A stretch of DNA of 64,000 bases, taken from contig PJET01000003.1 of the NCBI GenBank assembly GCA_002825515.1, forward strand, positions 1 to 64,000, read 5' to 3'. The stretch comes from Candidatus Thorarchaeota archaeon MP11T_1 (GTDB lineage Archaea > Asgardarchaeota > Thorarchaeia > Thorarchaeales > Thorarchaeaceae). The translations under genes and the position numbers were made by a program. The notes under the pieces were generated by a model. That model was given only the letters and a program-made list of their open reading frames with translations, was not told where the DNA came from and ran no database searches. This document shows positions 52,996 through 61,664 of the stretch, piece after piece. Each line of letters opens with the position of its first letter. The first letter of the stretch is position 1.

Positions 52996-53574
52996 TTATG
53001 CAGGTTGAGCAAGTACGCTTGCACGCATAGCACTTTGGAAGAGGTATTGAAAAGCTTCCATGATGTTACGACCCTCTCTTGCCACACTTCTAAAGACAGG
53101 CACAGACGATGGTATTTTCAAATGCACTCTAAGCTGTTCCTCGTGAATTGCATTTGGAATATCTTGTTTGTTAAGACACACAATTAATGGAAGAGGTCGT
53201 TCTTCCTCCTCAATCATCGACATTAGCTCATTCCAACTTGCTAGATTCTCATCTAAAAGATGTTCTTGAGAGTCTGCTACGAAAATCACTCCATCAGCTC
53301 CAACTAACACTACCTCTCGTGTAGATCTGTAAAAATCTTGACCAGTAGCAGACCAAACATGAGCATTTATTGTCCAGCTATTACTTAGGGAGAAAGGAAT
53401 AGTGCCAAAATCACAAAACATTGTCCTTCCAACAGTATTCTCTATTGAGGTCAGCTTTTCTGCATAGTCTAGTATTGAAAACAACCATCGAATAGAAGTT
53501 GTCTTTCCACTCATTGCAGGTCCAAAAAAGACAATTTTAAGTCCCACAGTACGATTCCCATAATCGATTATCAT
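52996..53574 (-). CDS. MglA/Arf-like small GTPase
   Basis: The P-loop GPAMSGKTTS (residues 19-28), switch I VGRTMFCDF (48-56), GADGVIFVADSQ (92-103) and NKQD (135-138) place it with MglA-like GTPases rather than with Ras or Rab. The G3 position reads WSATGQ (74-79) in place of the usual TVPGQ or DxxGQ. It follows two genes, a tandem roadblock protein and an unknown protein, in one operon. In bacteria MglA and MglB (roadblock GAP) set cell polarity. No lipidation signal is obvious. Confidence 0.9.
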   Translation of the reverse strand: MIIDYGNRTVGLKIVFFGPAMSGKTTSIRWLFSILDYAEKLTSIENTVGRTMFCDFGTIPFSLSNSWTINAHVWSATGQDFYRSTREVVLVGADGVIFVADSQEHLLDENLASWNELMSMIEEEERPLPLIVCLNKQDIPNAIHEEQLRVHLKIPSSVPVFRSVAREGRNIMEAFQYLFQSAMRASVLAQPA

Positions 53575-53588
53575 TTCTTAACCTCCAG

Positions 53589-54509
53589 TCATGTTCCCCA
53601 CATGCTATCTACCCATGCTCCAAGTCCAGACAAAGCTCCGCTTTTCACACAGTCGGAGAAATCTTCGTGCCATTCTGCTCTGATAAACTGAATCAAATCA
53701 GGTAGTTCTCCTCCATCCCATCCAATAGCTTCGTAAAGGTTTCTTTCTGTGAGAGTTGTGGATGCACCAAGTTCTCTTGCCAGCCGAATTCGTGACAACA
53801 GAGTAACTGCTCTACGAGCTGCATGAACATAGTTATTGATCTCTTCCTCGAAAACATCTTGTGTTAGTTTCTCAGATTCATCATCAAGTTTGAGAACTGC
53901 TGTCAGAATATGATTCGACACATTAAGGCCACGAAGGGATTTTGTAAGAAGTCGTCTAATCCTCTCTAGTGATTGTTTCTTTCGAACTAGGATTTTGTTC
54001 ACAATTTTCTTCTCAACATCAAGACTGCTATTCGAAGATTTAACAAGTGAGAAAGTTATAGATGATGGCGAACTCACTCTTAAAATACCACAATTGCCAG
54101 AATTTTTTAAAATATGAGAAGTTACATCTTGAAGTGTGTTCTCAGTCACTTGTACACCTAGTACTGTAAAGCCTAAGGGTACAGCGAGAATCCAACCTGC
54201 AAAATGTGAAATTCTATCCATAGCAAGTCGAAGATTGCCTGATAGACCACATACAATGGTTCTGCTAACTTCATAGTTGTGTTTTTCTTCTTCCCATACC
54301 GCCAAAATCTCTGATTCTGATGTGAAGTCACGCCAAAATACTAGTTTATGTCGATGAGAACATAAAGTGGTTAGACTCTCTGTTATGTCGTCCACTAGTT
54401 CGATATCTCCACCTGCTACAATAACTGGCCTTCGTTCAAGTAGTGTATTCAACAAGAGCGGAAATTGGTCATCCATCAACTCAATTAATTTCATAATCGA
54501 ATATGTCAT
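53589..54509 (-). CDS. Unrecognised middle gene of the GTPase/roadblock operon
   Basis: The 306-residue protein has no motif I recognise. An alpha/beta N-terminal part (about 25-165), with strand-like VIVAGGDIELV and WILAVPLGFTVLGV, is followed by a largely helical C-terminal part rich in charged residues. It overlaps the roadblock gene by 4 bases and precedes the GTPase by 14 bases, so it is almost certainly co-translated with both. A role as adaptor or effector of the GTPase is inference. Confidence 0.7.
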   Translation of the reverse strand: MTYSIMKLIELMDDQFPLLLNTLLERRPVIVAGGDIELVDDITESLTTLCSHRHKLVFWRDFTSESEILAVWEEEKHNYEVSRTIVCGLSGNLRLAMDRISHFAGWILAVPLGFTVLGVQVTENTLQDVTSHILKNSGNCGILRVSSPSSITFSLVKSSNSSLDVEKKIVNKILVRKKQSLERIRRLLTKSLRGLNVSNHILTAVLKLDDESEKLTQDVFEEEINNYVHAARRAVTLLSRIRLARELGASTTLTERNLYEAIGWDGGELPDLIQFIRAEWHEDFSDCVKSGALSGLGAWVDSMWGT

Positions 54510-55453
54510 GGCTCTCTCCTCGTTAGCATCAAGCTGCCATCCGTGCCCCCTGAAAGTAGTAGTTCTTTCAAATCATCTGGGACTGCAGGTTTCACAGCAG
54601 ATGCTGCAGCCAAGACTCGTCTTATTTCCTCAATGTAATGTTTCAATAGAAGCCTCATGAGACCAAGCTTTTGGCTATCCCTTTCTACCCATAGACTGAA
54701 CACTCCGTTTGGAACTGCATAGATAAAATGGCGTGTTTCATCTGTTTCGCACAAAACAGTTTGAAGTGAACTGTTTCGGAGTGTTCGTACAACTCGTTCT
54801 GATGCATCATGTAGTGCAAAGGACATTGCAGCTAGTCGGTCGTTTGTGAATCCTTCTAATGAAACACGGACACCTCCACTTAGAGATAGGAATACTGATC
54901 CGATATTTGGTATGCAGTCATGCACTTGACGCAAGAGAGCTCTGAGACTAAGTGCTTGAGAACGATCGAGTGAAATAATGGATCTTGAAACACCGTAACT
55001 TGTGTCACGCCCTTCAGCTACAGCAAATCCTTGTAATACTTTCTGAGTTTCGTCAAGACTATAAGATCGAAGAGGGGGAAGTCTTCCGTCTACATGCTGT
55101 CTAAGAAGAAATGAAAGTCTGGAAAGATTGTCTTTCATCTCAATGAATAAAGCTGCTAGATTGACTCGAGGTGCAGTTGTCACAGTCAAGAAATAGTCTG
55201 GGTCATTTGGTAACGAGGCAAGAAATACTTTGGATGTGTCAGACTCCATTAATAAATACTTGAAATCACCATGTATGAGTTTCGCTACACCAAAGATTGC
55301 GCACGTTGAGGAAGCCACTGCAAAGACTTCATCCTTACTGAACCATACTCCTGCACTTGCTACAGGAAGTCCGTCTTTTTGAATCAAAACGACATTCTCA
55401 ACGCCTGTGATGGTCTTAATGTTCTGTAAGGTTTCAGTAAGTTCGTCGCTCAA
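54506..55453 (-). CDS. Tandem roadblock/LC7-domain protein
   Basis: The first roadblock domain (about residues 5-115) has TGVENVVLIQKDGLPVASAG and FLTVTTAPRVNLAAL. The second (about 165-295) has PNIGSVFLSLSGGVRVSLEG and MSFALHDASERV. The linker carries RLPPLRSYSLDE. Roadblock proteins often act as GAPs or scaffolds for small GTPases, as MglB does for MglA. The first gene of the three-gene operon ending with the MglA-like GTPase. Confidence 0.87.
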   Translation of the reverse strand: MSDELTETLQNIKTITGVENVVLIQKDGLPVASAGVWFSKDEVFAVASSTCAIFGVAKLIHGDFKYLLMESDTSKVFLASLPNDPDYFLTVTTAPRVNLAALFIEMKDNLSRLSFLLRQHVDGRLPPLRSYSLDETQKVLQGFAVAEGRDTSYGVSRSIISLDRSQALSLRALLRQVHDCIPNIGSVFLSLSGGVRVSLEGFTNDRLAAMSFALHDASERVVRTLRNSSLQTVLCETDETRHFIYAVPNGVFSLWVERDSQKLGLMRLLLKHYIEEIRRVLAAASAVKPAVPDDLKELLLSGGTDGSLMLTRREP

Positions 55454-55591
55454 GTCTTCAACCCCAGATGGAAAGTTGGATTCAATGTAGAATCCATATC
55501 GCGACTATATAATCACCACACAGAATTGAGTACCTCAGAAACTTGTTTTGCAAATCTGAGATGTGTATGTATTATATATTCGAAAATAATT

Positions 55592-56890
55592 TCACATGTG
55601 TATTAGTGCAGTATCAGGAACTTCTTGGAAAACCTCACGTGCTGCTCTTCCTACTTTTATACGATTCTTGTCGAATGTATATACTCTGATTACATCAAGG
55701 TACGTCTTCATCATCTCAGCAATATTAGAATACTCTGAGAGTTTATGTGGAACTCGCTTTCCGTCAAAGATTTCAAAGATACCTATCTCCATTGGATCTA
55801 GTTGATGAGGATTATATGGCACTGATGGTAATGTGGGAACATCAACAATCACCTCGTCATAATTGACTCCAGCGATAGATGCTATTTCTTCTTGGATACT
55901 TTCACGAACTTTTCCTTTAGTGAGAATTTTAGAAACGAATCGGTCTTGTGTATGAATAACTTTCTCAAAAGCTGATTTGTAAAGAATACGAGAATCGAGG
56001 AGATTAACCATTTTTGATGCTTCTTTGGCTTCCTCTGATTCTGAAGGGTCTATGCCTCGAACTCTTGATATGAGGGACATATCATCTAGTTCTAGGAATT
56101 CTTCTGGAGAAGAGAAATTAGTAAGTCCTAACACTTTATCTGCAGCATCTATTAGTTTAACTAACATGACTTCTACGCTTCGAACCGTTTTGTGATAATA
56201 TACATTGAGAAACATCTCATATCTTGCTACAAGAAACGATTCCAATGCACCTCTTGATGCGATATCAAATTGCATCTGATAATCCTTTGAAATTTCAATA
56301 CTGTTAATCAAGCGGTGAATGTCAACTAATCCATAGTTTACTCCGCAGTAGAATGAGTCTCGAATTAAGTAATCCATCTTATCAGAGTCAATTTGTCCAG
56401 CAACAATTCCAGCTAAGATTGCATCCTTCTTGGTCTTCTGGCGACCTCGAACTAAGTCAGCGATTCTTTTCTTTGAGATTCCATCAGATTCTAACAAGTC
56501 ACTTAGTTCACTCTTGAGGATTATCCACTCTGTCACATCCTCGTGATTCATTCCACGTTTCTCTATGAGTACTTCTTCAAAGACATGGCTGAAAGGACCA
56601 TGACCAATATCATGGAGTAAGCCCGCAATTCTTACTTCTTGGAGAATATCATTTCCAAGACCCATGCGGCTTAGAAGTCTTCTACCGCTGAGTCCTGCTA
56701 GGTACATCACACCGATACAGTGACCAAAACGTGTATGTTCAGCTGTGGGATAGACAAAATGACCGCCAGAAAGTTGTTTGATTCTTCGCAGTCTTTGATA
56801 TGGTAATGAATTGATGATCTTAGCCTCAGTTTCAGTAATACCTATGAAACCATGGATTGGGTCATTAATCTCAATAGTAAATTTCAGCAT
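55592..56890 (-). CDS. SAMHD1-like HD-domain protein
   Basis: The HD ligands appear as TRFGHCIGVMYLAG (about residues 53-66), LLHDIGHGPFSHVFE (about 91-105) and DSDKMDYLIRDSFYCG (about 168-183). The 432 residues match the dGTPase/SAMHD1 group, whose members hydrolyse dNTPs or other nucleotides. The substrate is uncertain. It is followed upstream by the XRE regulator gene, 22 bases away, on the same strand. Confidence 0.88.
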   Translation of the reverse strand: MLKFTIEINDPIHGFIGITETEAKIINSLPYQRLRRIKQLSGGHFVYPTAEHTRFGHCIGVMYLAGLSGRRLLSRMGLGNDILQEVRIAGLLHDIGHGPFSHVFEEVLIEKRGMNHEDVTEWIILKSELSDLLESDGISKKRIADLVRGRQKTKKDAILAGIVAGQIDSDKMDYLIRDSFYCGVNYGLVDIHRLINSIEISKDYQMQFDIASRGALESFLVARYEMFLNVYYHKTVRSVEVMLVKLIDAADKVLGLTNFSSPEEFLELDDMSLISRVRGIDPSESEEAKEASKMVNLLDSRILYKSAFEKVIHTQDRFVSKILTKGKVRESIQEEIASIAGVNYDEVIVDVPTLPSVPYNPHQLDPMEIGIFEIFDGKRVPHKLSEYSNIAEMMKTYLDVIRVYTFDKNRIKVGRAAREVFQEVPDTALIHM

Positions 56891-56912
56891 ATTTCACCTT
56901 TTTGAGCAAGTA

Positions 56913-57656
56913 TTACATCTGGGGGTCAAACAACCGAATCTCGCGTATTAGTTCCTCAGCAGTATCTATTTCTGATATACATAAAGGTAGATGTATACTG
57001 TCAGCTATTCGTATCGCAAGTGGGTCTAATTCTTTTATCCCTTGAAGTATAACCACTGCGGGTTTTACTGCAGCAGAGGTGCCAATCTGACTAGCTTTAA
57101 TGGCCACCATTGGAGAACGGCCTGTTGTGACATTTGTAAGAATGGCGCCTCGTTGGGTTGTTCCACCATATAGCCGGAGAAGCTGTTGAGGGGTTAAGCT
57201 AACTATGGCTTTTATGCTATCAAGAGCTGTATAACCATAGATGTCTCTATCAAGTAAATTTCGATGAGTAAGAACTTTGCAGTTAAGATATTCTACAAGC
57301 AATCTTGAAGGTATTGGAAATCCAAATTCGCGACTGTCAAGAATTGCATCTGAAGCGATTTCGGGGACTATTAGTTTCTCAAGTGCCATAGCTACCCTTC
57401 CGCCATCAGAAGCATCCATCTCAATTAGCCCTTCGACAAACCGCTTAATGGTTTCAACTCGAGGTGATTTTCGTCTACCACTTTCATAGTCACTGATGAC
57501 TGAAGGTGATACATTAAGATACTTGGCGAGATTCTTCTGAGAGATATGAAATCTTTCGCGCCATCGTCGCATAACAGCGCCAGGGTCATTTTCAGCGAGA
57601 CATATCTCACCAGCCATTGCTTCTGCTAGCCTTCGGAGAGCCTCACTAGTGTCCAT
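56913..57656 (-). CDS. Archaeal XRE-family regulator with C-terminal ligand-like domain
   Basis: The HTH lies at FHISQKNLAKYLNVSPSVIS (about residues 33-52) followed by YESGRRKSP. The C-terminal domain (about 110-245) resembles the COG1709-type archaeal regulator. The start is the ATG at 57656; an upstream in-frame stretch is not conserved in character. Likely co-transcribed with the SAMHD1-like gene. Confidence 0.85.
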   Translation of the reverse strand: MDTSEALRRLAEAMAGEICLAENDPGAVMRRWRERFHISQKNLAKYLNVSPSVISDYESGRRKSPRVETIKRFVEGLIEMDASDGGRVAMALEKLIVPEIASDAILDSREFGFPIPSRLLVEYLNCKVLTHRNLLDRDIYGYTALDSIKAIVSLTPQQLLRLYGGTTQRGAILTNVTTGRSPMVAIKASQIGTSAAVKPAVVILQGIKELDPLAIRIADSIHLPLCISEIDTAEELIREIRLFDPQM

Positions 57657-57808
57657 AATATGATTGCCCTTTAAAATCGCTATAAGAGTTGCGTAGACGC
57701 TAATTTGGACTCTGTTTAATGTGGATAGAGAAAGGAGGTTTATAGAAAATTGGAATCGTACCGAAGAACTCAAAGAGGTTGATTCAATAATTCTTGCTGG
57801 TACTGCAG

Positions 57809-58573
57809 ATGTATTTCACATTCATTGTTGGTACAGCAGGCTCAGGTAAGTCCTTGCTGACCGCATCGCTGGAGAAGTGGTTGGTTGGCTCGGATTTGAG
57901 TGTGACTGTAGTTAATCTCGATCCTGGCGTGGATTCTCCCCCGTATACAAGTGATGTTGATATTAGAGAATACGTCGATTATGGTGAAGTTATGAGCTCG
58001 TTTGGCTTGGGTCCAAATGGGGCTCTTGTAGCTTCATTGGACATGGCTGTTAGCAATGTCAATGACATTAGAGATGAAATTATTGATACTGACAGAGATT
58101 ATGTGCTGGTAGACTGTCCAGGTCAAATGGAGCTTTTTGCCTATCGTAATTCTGGACCCCTAATGGTATCAAGTTTGAGAGGTAGTGATCCAGCACTCTC
58201 TCTATATCTACTCGATTCTAATATAGCTCGTACTCCCACAGGATACCTCTCATCGACTCTCTTAGGGATTTCAATCAGTATTCGATTTAACCTTCCACAG
58301 TTGAATGTCCTGAGCAAGCCAGATATTCTGACTGAGGAAGAGGTAGAAGAAATTGTGGAGTGGGGTTCAGAGTTTTATTTACTTGAGGAGGCTCTTGAAT
58401 CATCTTCGGAAGGACTGCCGAGAGAATACTCAAGATCCATTATGGAGATGCTTGAATCACTAGATACAGCTACAGCAAGTGTACCTGTTTCAGCAAAAGA
58501 AATGACTGGAATCGATGTACTATATGGAGAGATGCAACTTATCTTTGCAGGTGGCGATAACCTATACGAGTGA
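57809..58573 (+). CDS. GPN-loop GTPase
   Basis: The P-loop GTAGSGKS (about residues 6-13), the family GPNGA loop, the DCPGQMEL G3 motif and LSKPDIL G4 are present. Archaeal and eukaryotic GPN GTPases are linked to RNA polymerase assembly. The ATG at 57809 was chosen over the TTG five codons upstream. It overlaps or abuts the next gene closely. Confidence 0.93.
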   Translation: MYFTFIVGTAGSGKSLLTASLEKWLVGSDLSVTVVNLDPGVDSPPYTSDVDIREYVDYGEVMSSFGLGPNGALVASLDMAVSNVNDIRDEIIDTDRDYVLVDCPGQMELFAYRNSGPLMVSSLRGSDPALSLYLLDSNIARTPTGYLSSTLLGISISIRFNLPQLNVLSKPDILTEEEVEEIVEWGSEFYLLEEALESSSEGLPREYSRSIMEMLESLDTATASVPVSAKEMTGIDVLYGEMQLIFAGGDNLYE

Positions 58574-58580
58574 TGACTGT

Positions 58581-59612
58581 TTGAGCAAATATTTTGTCTA
58601 TATATCTGGTGAACATATTAGTGCGGCTAAAGCAGAAGTCGATGTTTTAGCTCGTTTATCGGAAAGTAATCCTGCAATTGAGTGGGATGGACGAATTGGT
58701 CTTTTAGATTCTCAAAAAAATCCGATTCCATTTCTCCTTAAGAGAGCTGCATTGGTTAAGGAAGCTGGGGTTCTACTCGCAAAAACAGATTTACAGAGTA
58801 ACTTGCTTGAAAGTTTGTCTGATGATATTTTGATAAGTAATATCAAACCAAATGAAACATTCTCAGTGAGAACTGTTTCAGAGAATAGGGAGTTAACAAA
58901 CAGCGAACGGCTATCTCTTGAGAATGGTCTTGGAAATCATATCAAACAGCTTATTGGTGCGAGAGTTGATCTTGATAATCCTCAGGTTCGTATTCTTGTT
59001 ATATTTACACAAGGGAGTATTCGAGTATGCAAGTCTTATGCTTCAATTCTAAGACCTATATTAAGAACCAGAGAACCAGGAAGAAAGCCTTTCTTTCATC
59101 CTAGTATGATGAATGCCATTCTTGCTAGAGTAATGTGTAATCTTGCGGGCGTCATGCCAAATGAGATTGTACTCGACCCATTTTGTGGAGGTGGTGGTAT
59201 TCTATGCGAGGCTGCGTATATTGGTGCGAGAACCGTTGGAATCGATTTGAATTGGCGGTTATTAAAAGGAAGTAAAGTGAATCTTTCATCTGTTGGAAAC
59301 AATTTTAGCATTGTTCAAGGAGATGTTCGTAATTTGCCAGTTGGCGGATGTGATTGTATAGTAACTGATCCACCCTATGGTAGAACAAGTTCAACGAGAG
59401 GCGCTCAGGCTATTGGGCTTGTCGAGGCTCTTTTTGAAAGAGTTGATTCTATTCTTCGTCGTAATAAAGAGAGCGTGTGTATTTGCGGAAGCAGTGATAT
59501 GAATCTTCAAAATTTAGCTGAAAATAAAGGACTTTTTGTGAGTAAGGTTATTCGAGTTAGAGTTCATCGTGGATTAGTAAGGGAGATACTAACACTGGGG
59601 TTTAATGGTTGA
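58581..59612 (+). CDS. tRNA (guanine-10-N2) methyltransferase, Trm11-like
   Basis: After an N-terminal THUMP-like region comes the SAM-binding DPFCGGGGILCEA (about residues 194-206), then the catalytic TDPPYGR (about 262-268). The pattern fits the archaeal Trm-G10 enzyme that makes m2(2)G10 in tRNA. The start was set at TTG 58581 because its product MSKYFVYISGEH matches family starts; the longer reading overlaps the GPN gene. Confidence 0.88.
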   Translation: MSKYFVYISGEHISAAKAEVDVLARLSESNPAIEWDGRIGLLDSQKNPIPFLLKRAALVKEAGVLLAKTDLQSNLLESLSDDILISNIKPNETFSVRTVSENRELTNSERLSLENGLGNHIKQLIGARVDLDNPQVRILVIFTQGSIRVCKSYASILRPILRTREPGRKPFFHPSMMNAILARVMCNLAGVMPNEIVLDPFCGGGGILCEAAYIGARTVGIDLNWRLLKGSKVNLSSVGNNFSIVQGDVRNLPVGGCDCIVTDPPYGRTSSTRGAQAIGLVEALFERVDSILRRNKESVCICGSSDMNLQNLAENKGLFVSKVIRVRVHRGLVREILTLGFNG

Positions 59613-60027
59613 TAATTCTCCCATTTTTTGTTGGAGGAGCAAACCAATTAATAAAATCCTCAAATTCCGATTTGGAATCAAAAGAAATTATGATTTCAAT
59701 ACTGCCTAAGGGCGGCAATTCTTGATCATCATCAATGATTCGAGTCTTTCCTGCAAAGGCGGTCTGTTTATCGAAGTGGATTTTAGTAGATGTCCCATTC
59801 CAGTTTATGCTCAATCGTTTTCGAGCGGCATCAATGATTCGATTTTCATGGATAGTTTGACGTACGAGATTTAGAGTATCCCGATTAGTAGAGGAGAAAG
59901 AGATTTCTTGAGTTTGATTACTATCGATAATTGAGAGATCAGACCTACCTAGAACATTCTCAATACTTGTTGAAACTTTATTGATATCTTCTGTAGGATT
60001 CACAGGGCATATTACAAGAACTTCCAT
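59602..60027 (-). CDS. UPF0201 family protein
   Basis: The pattern ICPVNPTEDINKVSTSIENV (about residues 6-25), then RIIDAARKRL and FDKQTAFAGKTRI, matches the archaeal UPF0201 family, a predicted RNA-binding protein. It lies one base downstream of the UPF0200 gene, which is the usual family arrangement. Confidence 0.87.
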   Translation of the reverse strand: MEVLVICPVNPTEDINKVSTSIENVLGRSDLSIIDSNQTQEISFSSTNRDTLNLVRQTIHENRIIDAARKRLSINWNGTSTKIHFDKQTAFAGKTRIIDDDQELPPLGSIEIIISFDSKSEFEDFINWFAPPTKNGRIINH

Positions 60028-60028
60028 C

Positions 60029-60577
60029 TCAGATTAGCCTCATCACTAATTCTTTGGACTGTTCTTTGAATTCGGAGAGTGTACCTTCATTTACAAGCAT
60101 GATATCACTTAGTGCGATTACTCCTCCTAAACCTACTGAGATTTCTCTGATATCACGTTCGCGAAATACTTCCCAACTAGGAGGCGCATCCTCACGATTT
60201 CGTTCACGGAGTCTTGCATAGCGCTCTTTTGGAGAGGCATGAACACAGACAATTACAACAGATTCAGCGCAGTCATCAAAGACATCGATTTCAGCGATGC
60301 TTCTACAACCCTCTATGACGATTATCTCAGATTCAAGTTTTTTCAATTCATCTACACAGAATAGAGCCACTGCGCCAGCACCTTTCTTTTCCCGAAGCTC
60401 CAACATGATATTTTTTGTATTCTCTGGATTTGGTTCAAGACCACGTCTACGAGTTTCTTCACGTATCACATCACCCATTACAATTACTGGAACGCCAGCA
60501 TCATGGAATGCTTGGGCAACTCCACTTTTTCCAGCCCCAGGCATACCAGTCACAATCACTAATTTCATCTTTTCCAC
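60029..60577 (-). CDS. UPF0200 P-loop kinase-like protein
   Basis: The P-loop GMPGAGKSGVA (about residues 11-21), the GDVIREETRRRG segment and a LID-like RLRERNREDAP (about 127-137) match archaeal UPF0200, related to adenylate and nucleoside kinases. The substrate is unknown. It is paired with UPF0201. Confidence 0.87.
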   Translation of the reverse strand: MEKMKLVIVTGMPGAGKSGVAQAFHDAGVPVIVMGDVIREETRRRGLEPNPENTKNIMLELREKKGAGAVALFCVDELKKLESEIIVIEGCRSIAEIDVFDDCAESVVIVCVHASPKERYARLRERNREDAPPSWEVFRERDIREISVGLGGVIALSDIMLVNEGTLSEFKEQSKELVMRLI

Positions 60578-60731
60578 CAGGATTCTTTGGTTATATCATG
60601 TGATTAAGAAGCACTTTGGTTTGATATATACAACTACGCCTTCGTTTCGTAATTACCCTTTAAGAATTCACTTAGAACCATCTATCGTCATCGTAATATT
60701 GTGGACTAGTATATAGAATAGTCAGTCATTT

Positions 60732-61313
60732 GTGGATGTGTTAGATGTGAGTTCTATTGTCAGAGCTTTCTTGAGCATCAATATTGAGGATCAATCGTTA
60801 TTATCTAAAATTCAAAACATACAGAAAACGCTTGACTTGACAGCTGCTAAGATGAAGATTATCAAGCGTGAAGAGATTCATTTTACCCTACGTTTTTTTG
60901 GTGATACTCCACTGCAAAGACTAGATCAGATTCAAGCATGTCTTGAAAGAGTTGAGATTAATCCCTTTAAGATTGAAATTGCAGGGATTGGGTCATTTCC
61001 CAATAAAAGAAGACCAAGAATCATTTGGGTTGGAGTTACCGAAAACGCATCTCAGGTTCTGAAACTAAAGAATGAGATTGACTCATCTTTAATTGAGATT
61101 GGTTACCACCCAGAGAAAAAGTACACTCCTCATGCGACCATTGCTAGGGTCCGTTATGTGAAAGATTCAAAACGAATTACTGAAAATTTGGAAAATCTGG
61201 CTGATGAAGTACTTGGAGAAATGACTGTCGAGAAAATCAAAATGATGAAGAGTACTTTAACGCCCTCAGGTCCCATCTACGAGTGTCTATGGGAGATTGG
61301 GTGTGAGGTTTGA
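60732..61313 (+). CDS. thpR: RNA 2',3'-cyclic phosphodiesterase ThpR (LigT)
   Basis: The two HxTx motifs HFTLRFFG (about residues 50-57) and HATIARVR (about 136-143) define the 2H phosphoesterases. ThpR opens 2',3'-cyclic phosphates and was first described as a 2'-5' RNA ligase acting on tRNA halves. It may start at GTG a few codons in. It lies just upstream of a convergent two-intron tRNA-Pro gene, a suggestive though unproven link. Confidence 0.93.
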   Translation: MDVLDVSSIVRAFLSINIEDQSLLSKIQNIQKTLDLTAAKMKIIKREEIHFTLRFFGDTPLQRLDQIQACLERVEINPFKIEIAGIGSFPNKRRPRIIWVGVTENASQVLKLKNEIDSSLIEIGYHPEKKYTPHATIARVRYVKDSKRITENLENLADEVLGEMTVEKIKMMKSTLTPSGPIYECLWEIGCEV

Positions 61314-61319
61314 ATAAAA

Positions 61320-61458
61320 TGGTGGGCCGGGGGAGACTTATTCCGGTTTGGGAAAGTCCCAAATCGTTTGAACTCCCGATCTCTTGCATTCTGTGACTTG
61401 AGGCTTGAATTCCTCAGTCGCCCCAAGCAAGAATCATACCAAGCTAGACTACCGACCC
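61320..61458 (-). tRNA. tRNA-Pro(GGG) with two introns
   Basis: The acceptor stem is GGGTCGG/CCGGCCC with discriminator A and encoded CCA. Stem CTTGC/GCAAG encloses TTGGGG+T, anticodon GGG. A 32-nt intron sits at 37/38. A 30-nt intron containing a strong TTTGGGA/TCCCAAA hairpin splits the T-loop (GGGAG-TTC, then AAGT-CTCCC). Removing both gives 77 nt. Confidence 0.93.
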
Positions 61459-61664
61459 GTGCAAACATGAGGTTTGGGGTGACTCATGACTAGGGATGCG
61501 GTGTTTCATAGTAAAGATAAACATTACCAATATTTGGACGATTTATGAAAATATCTGGAACACGTGTTCTGTGAATTTTTGTCTTCGATTGTCATGGCTT
61601 CAAACTTATCAGTAGCTTCATAATTCCCGAAGGTACTGGATTTGAAACTGGAGATGACAATGTA

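Noticed and set aside
57657..57773. Longer start for the XRE regulator
   Set aside because: The added 39 residues lack regulator character, and the ATG at 57656 gives the standard N-terminus.
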